IMG/VR virus record: IMGVR_UViG_3300036945_001121
Coordinates: 1-58,673 of that record
Length of the DNA: 58,673 bases
Reading direction: 5' to 3' (one strand)
From: a virus
In this document: one piece after another, positions 34,501 to 41,120 of the stretch
How positions within the stretch are numbered: position 1 is the first letter of the stretch
Layout: each line of letters opens with the position of its first letter
Translations under genes and position numbers: made by a program
The notes under the pieces: generated by a model
Seen by the model: the letters and a program-made list of their open reading frames with translations, nothing else
Told to the model about the DNA's origin: nothing
Databases searched by the model: none

Positions 34501-34627
34501 AGTATTTTCCTATTATAGTAGAGATATAACTGTAAATGAACTCGAAATTGTAGAAGTTGAAAATAAACTACAACAGGTATTAATAGATACATACAATGAA
34601 GCTAACAATTGGAATTCCAACGTTTGA
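31508..34627 (+). CDS. Trypsin-fold serine protease with RCC1-like insertion and Thr-rich linker
   Basis: A 1039-residue protein. The chymotrypsin-like triad is visible: H172 in CCLSNNHVYA, D236 in NYIDAALVHI, and S726 in VTQGGDSGTAVF. A SGRTLGPMG segment (290-298) matches the GRTTG-type strand typical of bacterial trypsin-like proteases. Between it and S726 lies an insert of about 390 residues with RCC1-like blades (for example VLGYNVDGCFGI, GYNSVTGILSGGEIYV). After the protease come two exact copies of PTTTTSTTTTTTQSNT (residues 826-857) and a C-terminal beta domain of about 180 residues. It is probably a tail surface protein. Whether the protease is active on host or on phage proteins is unknown. 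Confidence 0.72.
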   Translation: MNITSLKEFLNAQNFSDQYPNVVGWCISTKEVDLIDTDEICVKFFVTKKKSIEELLPEEILPLTITLDGTDVITDVLETGTISTLDSYNNVENLSGELPIYVPHQVEDIKIQATTYFNTMDPLVIPLSISRNIHRPLKSGVSSIHTLGSDATLGLIVKDNTDNSICCLSNNHVYAQSQMSGYLSVSGTNLNTAILSARQPASSQYTPYGAISIWPQHTIGRHKRCQTFNLDNNYIDAALVHIQNYNIIDTSSNQVIGFNVPGPYQFATTQEIDSLLDPNSPNFQSPVFRSGRTLGPMGFPGNIYTKDTHAVPIDLITNQTQLSSIFTKVKHYKTYYGTTLFGFSGTDVYHCGHGSFNLLFFGNINIVPGGSRLEFGLLPMKFKDVWLDNTFFVGLGVDNKLYSSGTSTRYQYNYSDRYSVLPNQLPNYDNIDLKIYSGNIYILKDKKINVIGNNSTSQTIGYGLSADSTTTWVELPGEWDQIALFNYSLVALSGNKIFYSIPSYYNYASFSSFPVTNTPYSLNSNILNVGNFKKILDCNLLSSRLFALSTNDVLCEIFSSSSQGTSIIFYPSFKGNIKAVNDGYNSVTGILSGGEIYVKKNTDSNSNYNVTYSTNPLTAIQAQANSNTFTKIPGITADDVYGVFSSSNSNKETLLFNSNSSFSVLGYNVDGCFGINNRTNDKIIIDSIGASSLVNVYTNTKPLLFKDCITLRSKEKAFPVTQGGDSGTAVFALLSSTIPSLSTWKCVGLIFAGRTPTNDASGFICRIDRIVDSLNISPWSGTIPSHIPVIKNISVETQTETPHTITLSGRQFYNIGLNTIALSTAPTTTTSTTTTTTQSNTPTTTTSTTTTTTQSNTPQYLEFNSPLQFTSRRDIIPGNTTHTFPACATNITVNGIDYYLYRVWQLIICNDVAVDILPLNTRTPSLSDGCHVMAFYNSGLTNSFALTSRTYYPAPNVYSTPISNRVPIEEIYFNQSLSVVYPPNPTSRLDGINYYSSRVFSYYSRDITVNELEIVEVENKLQQVLIDTYNEANNWNSNV
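33983..34078 (+). repeat. Perfect 48-bp tandem duplication
   Basis: Two identical 48-bp units (33983-34030, 34031-34078), each encoding the 16-residue Thr-rich linker unit. Exact identity indicates a recent duplication that lengthened the linker. Confidence 0.9.
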
Positions 34628-35414
34628 TGATTATGATGGTGTGTACTTTACGATACAGTCGATTAGACTATATCATTCTGAAGTACTTAACGATATTGAA
34701 ATAATTGTTGTTGATAACAATCCAGATAGTAAGCATGGTGAGGCATTAAGAAGTTTTATATCCTCAGTTCCAAATGGTAAAGTTATACCTTTTAGGGAGT
34801 ACTCATCAACTTTCGTAAAAGGTAAAATATTTGAATATGCAAATACACCGTATGTTATGTGTATCGATAGTCACGTACTACTATATCCAGGATCAATAAA
34901 AATATTAATAGATTTTTTTGTTAAAGGGTTAGATGAAGGAAATCTATTACACGGTCCACTGTTATATGATGATATAAAACACATTTCCACACATTTTGAC
35001 TTAGTTTGGAGAGGTCAAATGTGGGGTACCTGGGGTACAGATCCTCGTGGATTGAATATAAATAATCAACCGTTTGAAATACCTGCTCAAGGAATGGGTC
35101 TATTTGCTTGCAGAAAAGACGCATGGTTAGGATTTAACTCTAAATTTAGAGGTTTTGGTGGTGAAGAAGGTTATATACATGAAAAATATCGTAAAAATGG
35201 TAAAAAAGTTTTATGTCTACCATTTTTACGATGGTTACATAGATTTGCAAGACCTAACGGTGTACCATATAGGCTAACACTTGAAGATAAGGTAAAAAAT
35301 TATTTTATAGGTCATAAAGAATTAAACTTAGATACAAAGCCTGTTTTTGATCATTTTAGCGAATTTATCTCAACTGAAGTTTTACAAAAATGGTATTCTG
35401 ATGTAGATAGCTAA
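34596..35414 (+). CDS. GT2-family glycosyltransferase, polypeptide GalNAc-transferase-like
   Basis: A 272-residue GT-A enzyme. It has the N-terminal strand LTIGIPTF, the IIVVDNNPD loop (36-44), a D-x-H metal motif MCIDSHV (D91, H93) rather than the usual DxD, and GMGLFACRKDAW with FRGFGGEEGYIHEKYRKNGKKVLCLPFLRWLH (about 166-215). DxH, GGE and the final His recall animal polypeptide GalNAc transferases that start mucin O-glycans. It overlaps the Thr-rich protease gene by 32 nt. Inference: it glycosylates the Thr-rich linkers encoded just upstream. Modifying another virion protein or a host glycan is the alternative. Confidence 0.78.
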   Translation: MKLTIGIPTFDDYDGVYFTIQSIRLYHSEVLNDIEIIVVDNNPDSKHGEALRSFISSVPNGKVIPFREYSSTFVKGKIFEYANTPYVMCIDSHVLLYPGSIKILIDFFVKGLDEGNLLHGPLLYDDIKHISTHFDLVWRGQMWGTWGTDPRGLNINNQPFEIPAQGMGLFACRKDAWLGFNSKFRGFGGEEGYIHEKYRKNGKKVLCLPFLRWLHRFARPNGVPYRLTLEDKVKNYFIGHKELNLDTKPVFDHFSEFISTEVLQKWYSDVDS

Positions 35415-35422
35415 TACTATTT

Positions 35423-35430
35423 TGTAAATA
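35423..35430 (+). promoter_or_regulatory. Late-promoter-like box
   Basis: TGTAAATA, 7 nt before the ATG at 35438. Confidence 0.5.
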
Positions 35431-35437
35431 TTGTTAA

Positions 35438-38400
35438 ATGGCTATTGGTATTGAATATTATAGTACGCTTAAACCTGTAAATCTCACGCTTACAGATGAT
35501 ACCGCTAATCTTGATAGTGTTACGTATGGTACACAGCAAGGTAGTATATTGACAGAATACAATTTTCTCTTAAGTTCTAACGACTGTATAATAAAGAATT
35601 ATACAGATAACTATCTCACATTTAATTTTTCTAAAGAAGATATAATGGATGAGATCTTACCTGAGCGTTTAAACAACTCTATTGTTACACAACTTTATAT
35701 AGAAGATACACCAAATCAATACGTTACATTAATACCAAACAGTTTGGTTTCAGCATCGCAAGCAACTATAACAGCAAGTAATTCAAGTTATGCTCAAAAT
35801 TTCGTAATTGATTTTTATACATTAACTAGTGGTGAAAATATATGCTTACTTTGGAGTTATGATAAGTATTACAAAAAATATCTATTTGTACGAGAGAATA
35901 TTAGCAACACCTTAATATTTTCACCAGCATCAGCAACATATTTTAATTATCTATACGACTCTGATAATAATATCATTAACCTATTCTGCACACTTACAAG
36001 TGGCACTGGGTGGTTAGTTTACGGTGCACCTTCAAGCGCTGTCTATAGTTTAAGTGTAGGTACACCTTCAGCGCTAAATAAAACTAGAATAAATTTTTTA
36101 ACTAATCGACAAGCAAGAGACACAAATGTATATAATACTCAAAATTTTGTATTATATACATCAGGTGTTAATATAGATAATAATAATTCGTTAACCAATA
36201 TAAAAAATAACTTCTTAGTATATTCACCTTACGAAACCTGGACACCATCTGCAACATCAGTCGATGGTAATGTAGATCTTTTTAACTTAAAAAATTATAC
36301 TTCTAAAAATAACTTTGTAAATAGAGTACCTTTCTTTAAAAACAAGCAACAACGTAATTATAATGCAATTATAACAAACGACTATCAAGAAACATCTAAC
36401 GAAAAATTACAGCTTGGTTTTAATTTTTTTACAAAAGAGTACTTAATAACACCTGATAAGTATACCAAATTTACATTGCCTGATACAATAGCACCTTTTA
36501 CAAGAATTAATATAAACGATTCCGGGTTAAAAGAAGCTGGTGCTTACGCTGCAACTTCTCCTTACTTTAGTGATAGGGTTTATAAATTACTTGATAATAA
36601 CAAAAATGTTAATACTGCTAACGAGTCAAATGGTATATTTTTATGCTCATGGTTTAATATCATAGATGGTATTTGGTACGATAGATATTATATACCACAA
36701 AATACATCATACATAAATGCACTCAGTTCTAGTACATCGCAGGTGTTTACATTTAAATCAGAGCTAGATAGTTTTGTAGAAAATATCGGACTAACTAAAT
36801 TAAATTTTTATGATATACAGTCAGCACTAATGTTCGAACCAAATAGTACTTACTACTATGCAAGAATAGGTAATAAATATATAGAAAATGTTTTAAGTGG
36901 TAAAGACGTTAATTTACTTAGACAAACTATTATACCTTACGATATAAATACAGGTAATGAAGAACCTGAAACTGAACAACTATTACTTAACGGTTCTGTA
37001 TATGATAGCTTTGATATAGGTAGTATAGGTACTGGTAGATTTAACGTATCCTTTAGGATAAAAGCAAAAGATTTCGAAAATGCAAAAGCATATCAGTTAT
37101 TAGGTAACAATTATAATATAGGTTTTGCATTACGTAAAAATTTTTACTTTACACCTTTCATAATTATACAGCAAAACAATGCGGTGTATTTTTATGATAC
37201 TGATTTCAATCTTATAAAAAAGAATACATATGACCCTGTTGCTGTAGGTAACATATCTGATATCTGTTATGTTTCACAAACAACAGATATAGTATTACGC
37301 ACATCTAACGGGTTATTTAGAACTGACATTACCGGTCAAATAATTAATTACAATACAGATATACCTGACGGAATTAAAACATCGGTTGCTAGCAGACACT
37401 TTTATGGTAAAGGTAATAAAGCTATATTTACCACCAAAAATGTATCACCATGCCCTGTCTACATTACAGATCTACAGACACTCGTAACTGCTCTCTCAAC
37501 AACACTATCTAACGGGGCAAGTTCAGTAATTACCACATCAACAGATAGTACCTTTACATTACCTGGAGAAAAAGGTATAAATATTAACGATACTTTTGGT
37601 GCAAGTCTGTCATCAGACAAATATGTATTGTTTACTAATCTACCTACAAATACCTCGTATGTCGGGTTGAGTACAGTCTATAAAATAGACGATATAAGTA
37701 GTCACGATAATAATCTCTATATTCAGAGTAACAATAGCTTAAAGATTTTTAATACAGATAGAGAGCTATTATCTACTATAAGCCTTTCAGAGTCAGCTGT
37801 CAACGGTTTCAAAATAGACTTTATATCCGAAGATTATAAAACTCTACCTTTAATCTTTTCAAGAGACACTAATAATAATATTATTGCTGATAAGATATCC
37901 CTTACTACAGGTAAGATTCTATCAACATATAGCCTATCAATTTCTTCAGTGTCTGGAAATAACGCGTTTGTTAACTGTACTGGATTTTACTTCGCAGAAA
38001 ATACGTATAAAAATTACGAAGATAAGCTTTGTTTAACAGTAAACTTACCAAATACATTTATTACACAAACATCTGCAAGAGTATGGAGTACATATGCTCA
38101 CAGTTGGTCTGCAATCACACCTGTATCGTATTGGGCGTTTAATTACTCTTCAGTTAATGTACTGAACGATAATTCAATTATTGACGTAATACCATTACAA
38201 TACCTAGATAACCATATTGATATGGACTTTAATTTACTCGACGGTGTAATTAATGTTTACGTTAATGGTGTACTAACTAATTCCATTAGTACACCTACTA
38301 ATTTATTATCTATTGACACTATAGTTAAAAATATTCTATACTTAGGTAATCAGAATTATAGTGACAAGTCAATAACAGACTACATAACAAATCAAAAAAT

Positions 38401-38731
38401 AATTGCAACAGGTTTCGATGTATCAGATTTTAATATATACAACATATCCTTATCAGATGACTTTATTAAGTATCTCTATATGAGAGGTATAACTATAGAC
38501 AATATAAACATCGACTTCACTTGTGATGATAGAAATTCTATAGAAACCGTAGATAATATCTTCAAGTATAACATACCTGGTAGATTATCTAATAAAGTAT
38601 TAGTTTATATTAAAGGATTAGACGTTGATAGTACAACCGCAAGCTCTTTGACAAGTGTAGTTAATGATAGAGTTAGATCTATACTACCTTCAAATATAAG
38701 CGATATTACATACAATCTTGACATACGATGA
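35438..38731 (+). CDS. Giant virion structural protein with LamG-like C-terminal domain
   Basis: A 1097-residue protein rich in Asn, Ser, Thr and Tyr, composition typical of phage tail fibres or baseplate arms. Strand-rich throughout. Residues about 900-1040 (WSTYAHSWSAITPVSYWAFNY; DGVINVYVNGVLTN; NILYLGNQNY) look like a LamG/concanavalin-type sandwich. The C-terminus has a short conserved-looking domain (LVYIKGLDVDSTTASSLTSV). No T4 homologue can be named with confidence. It is coupled to the next gene (ATGA). Confidence 0.6.
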   Translation: MAIGIEYYSTLKPVNLTLTDDTANLDSVTYGTQQGSILTEYNFLLSSNDCIIKNYTDNYLTFNFSKEDIMDEILPERLNNSIVTQLYIEDTPNQYVTLIPNSLVSASQATITASNSSYAQNFVIDFYTLTSGENICLLWSYDKYYKKYLFVRENISNTLIFSPASATYFNYLYDSDNNIINLFCTLTSGTGWLVYGAPSSAVYSLSVGTPSALNKTRINFLTNRQARDTNVYNTQNFVLYTSGVNIDNNNSLTNIKNNFLVYSPYETWTPSATSVDGNVDLFNLKNYTSKNNFVNRVPFFKNKQQRNYNAIITNDYQETSNEKLQLGFNFFTKEYLITPDKYTKFTLPDTIAPFTRININDSGLKEAGAYAATSPYFSDRVYKLLDNNKNVNTANESNGIFLCSWFNIIDGIWYDRYYIPQNTSYINALSSSTSQVFTFKSELDSFVENIGLTKLNFYDIQSALMFEPNSTYYYARIGNKYIENVLSGKDVNLLRQTIIPYDINTGNEEPETEQLLLNGSVYDSFDIGSIGTGRFNVSFRIKAKDFENAKAYQLLGNNYNIGFALRKNFYFTPFIIIQQNNAVYFYDTDFNLIKKNTYDPVAVGNISDICYVSQTTDIVLRTSNGLFRTDITGQIINYNTDIPDGIKTSVASRHFYGKGNKAIFTTKNVSPCPVYITDLQTLVTALSTTLSNGASSVITTSTDSTFTLPGEKGININDTFGASLSSDKYVLFTNLPTNTSYVGLSTVYKIDDISSHDNNLYIQSNNSLKIFNTDRELLSTISLSESAVNGFKIDFISEDYKTLPLIFSRDTNNNIIADKISLTTGKILSTYSLSISSVSGNNAFVNCTGFYFAENTYKNYEDKLCLTVNLPNTFITQTSARVWSTYAHSWSAITPVSYWAFNYSSVNVLNDNSIIDVIPLQYLDNHIDMDFNLLDGVINVYVNGVLTNSISTPTNLLSIDTIVKNILYLGNQNYSDKSITDYITNQKIIATGFDVSDFNIYNISLSDDFIKYLYMRGITIDNINIDFTCDDRNSIETVDNIFKYNIPGRLSNKVLVYIKGLDVDSTTASSLTSVVNDRVRSILPSNISDITYNLDIR

Positions 38732-40431
38732 ACATTTATAATTACACAGAAGGTGATACGTTTACCTATAACGGGTCTGCATATACAGGTTTTTATAACC
38801 TGAAAGACAATATTGCATATGTTAATAGATATTATACAAATACTTCCGCACAATTACAGAACCAATCTAACATTTTAAATGATTTTATTATCAACGAAGG
38901 ATATTTTAACTATACCCCGCTCACAGATACATCGTTACCGTATAACGAACAGGATATAACCTTTAGCAGTAATGAAATCGTAAATTCGAATTCGATTAAT
39001 TTAAAAATTGGTAAAATCATTAGTAATTTTTTCGATTTATACAGACGATGCTCTGCATTAACTAATAACTTACCGAATGGTTATACCGCCTATGCGTCTG
39101 TTACTTCAAACGGAGGCACCTTATTAAACTGGAAATCATCAGCTAACTCCGGTGCATATGGTATACAGTCTGTAAACCCGCAACTAACTGCAATAAGTGA
39201 TATATTATTAGTAAAGAATTTTTACGGTGATAATCTAAACGTAGTAACACAGACACCAAGCGCATATTTCATATTTAATTTTAATAATCAATTTAATACA
39301 TTTAGAGCAGTTGCATCTGCAACTGCGGTAGACGCAACTTCAAAAATAAACTTCTTAAATATATCTTCAATAGATGCAGATAGCAACGGTAACTTATATA
39401 TTGCAGATAAGGATAATAAACAGGTTTATAAGATTAGTATTAACTCAACACTCAATAATAGTAGAGTTTCTTTAAATAACCCGAAATTAGTGCACATAAT
39501 AGGTGGTTTGATTGAACCATCTGTTGTACGTTATATTGACGATTTATTATACGTCTATGATAGATCTTCTTTTACAGTATACATATACAACTCAAAGATG
39601 ACGTTTACTACAAAATACGTTAATAGTAAAGTATTTCAAACAAACGAACCCTGTTATATAGAGAAAGATGTAAATGGAAACTTATATATACTGACCAAAA
39701 CAGGTGTAATTGTAAAATCGTCACCTTTATTAGATACTACAGCAGAGGTTGTTAGTACGAATATCATTCTTGATATAGGCGAATATTGTAATAAAATCAA
39801 AATATCATATAATGATAGTAACATTGTATATGTTAGTACAACTAAAAATGTATATAAGCTATTCTTAAACAAATTACAGAATAAAATAGGCAAATTTATA
39901 TGGGGTAATACCACCATATCTTCTGTATCAAGCCTTTCATTTTCTAGTATAATTACAGATAATAATTACGATTATATCATGATATATGATACCAATAGAT
40001 TTATGCTGTTTCAAGAGCAAAATGATCTAACAAGTACATTACAAAAGAACCATTTTAGTATATACAATGAGAGTAATATTTTACTACAAAAAGATTACGT
40101 TAATAACATAACGTTTAATAGAATGTTATATAAGTTGCTATACAATCATGATATATTTGTATCTTTTATTCAGTCTAAGTTATCATATAATTATACAAAT
40201 TATGATCTACTACTCGATAGCGTTTCTGTACTATCTGTAGACGATGTATCTAATATAAGAAAAGAAAAGACACTCGATTATTTTGTAGGTGTAAATGAAA
40301 ATATATCACCCCAAGTTGTAAATCGTGTTTTTAAGAAAATACTTGATTATCAACATACAATATTAAGTATTATTGAACCAACAATTATTAATACCAAGTA
40401 TTCAACAACACAAGTTATACCATTTAATTAA
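38728..40431 (+). CDS. Virion structural protein with NHL-like propeller
   Basis: A 567-residue protein. The middle part (INFLNISSIDADSNGNLYIADKDNKQVYKI, PCYIEKDVNGNLYILTKTGVIV) has the D..GN.Y...........I repeat of NHL-type beta propellers. The C-terminal 130 residues are helical (NRMLYKLLYNHDIFVSFIQS; RKEKTLDYFVGVNENIS; VNRVFKKILDYQHTILSI). Together with the preceding gene it may form a fibre or baseplate arm complex. Function is inferred from place and fold only. Confidence 0.58.
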   Translation: MNIYNYTEGDTFTYNGSAYTGFYNLKDNIAYVNRYYTNTSAQLQNQSNILNDFIINEGYFNYTPLTDTSLPYNEQDITFSSNEIVNSNSINLKIGKIISNFFDLYRRCSALTNNLPNGYTAYASVTSNGGTLLNWKSSANSGAYGIQSVNPQLTAISDILLVKNFYGDNLNVVTQTPSAYFIFNFNNQFNTFRAVASATAVDATSKINFLNISSIDADSNGNLYIADKDNKQVYKISINSTLNNSRVSLNNPKLVHIIGGLIEPSVVRYIDDLLYVYDRSSFTVYIYNSKMTFTTKYVNSKVFQTNEPCYIEKDVNGNLYILTKTGVIVKSSPLLDTTAEVVSTNIILDIGEYCNKIKISYNDSNIVYVSTTKNVYKLFLNKLQNKIGKFIWGNTTISSVSSLSFSSIITDNNYDYIMIYDTNRFMLFQEQNDLTSTLQKNHFSIYNESNILLQKDYVNNITFNRMLYKLLYNHDIFVSFIQSKLSYNYTNYDLLLDSVSVLSVDDVSNIRKEKTLDYFVGVNENISPQVVNRVFKKILDYQHTILSIIEPTIINTKYSTTQVIPFN

Positions 40432-40434
40432 ATA
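40427..40434 (+). promoter_or_regulatory. Late-promoter-like box
   Basis: ATTAAATA, 5 nt before the ATG at 40440; starts inside the stop of the previous gene. Confidence 0.62.
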
Positions 40435-40439
40435 ATATT

Positions 40440-41120
40440 ATGAGTAATTTATCGACCAAAACAATCGAACAAACATACAAATCTGTTTTAAATATCGGTA
40501 CTGAAGCAGCACCTAATAACACATTAACATCGAAGCTTTCAGTTATAACCGATGGTATGGGTAATGAAAGTTCTTTTTCTATAAGTACGATAAATAACGG
40601 TGCTAGAGTTACAGGTCCCTTTAACGTGGTTGGTACTATCTCTGCCAGTAATTTTGATATACCCACGTCATCCGGTGCGTTTCAGTCGATATTAAATACT
40701 ATATATCCTATAAATAGTGTATACTTTACTACTTCTAACTCAAGTTTTGCTAGCTTTTTGGGGTTTACATGGGTTCAAATTTCTCAAGGTAGATTTATAG
40801 CAGGTGTAGGTACTGGTACTGATAAAAATGGGAATACATTTAGCGTCAGTGTATGTGCAGGTAGTGATACCGTAGGTGAATATACTCACGGATTATCCGC
40901 TAGTGAACTACCACCACACAACCACGCAATACAAGCTACAGAACGTGTAACTAGTGATGATGCTGCAAGTGGTAGTAGAGTACTTACTGCTAATCGTAAC
41001 ATAAGCTACTCTACTATTACTATAACTGGGTTAAGTGCTATAGGTGGATTAACACCCGCAGTACCGCACAATAATATACCACCATATTTTGGTCTGTATA
41101 TTTGGCGCCGTGTTGCTTAA
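40440..41120 (+). CDS. Tail-collar-type receptor-binding tip protein
   Basis: A 226-residue protein. After a short stalk, residues about 110-226 show a collar-type domain: GFTWVQISQGRFIAGVGTG, VGEYTHGLSASELPPHNHAI, and the C-terminal PHNNIPPYFGLYIWRRVA. HNH/PPH and the final NNIPPY...WRR are hallmarks of phage collar/short-fibre tips. The typical N-terminal DG or CNG part is shortened. It is convergent with the larger collar-RCC1 fibre and overlaps it by 4 nt. Confidence 0.78.
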   Translation: MSNLSTKTIEQTYKSVLNIGTEAAPNNTLTSKLSVITDGMGNESSFSISTINNGARVTGPFNVVGTISASNFDIPTSSGAFQSILNTIYPINSVYFTTSNSSFASFLGFTWVQISQGRFIAGVGTGTDKNGNTFSVSVCAGSDTVGEYTHGLSASELPPHNHAIQATERVTSDDAASGSRVLTANRNISYSTITITGLSAIGGLTPAVPHNNIPPYFGLYIWRRVA

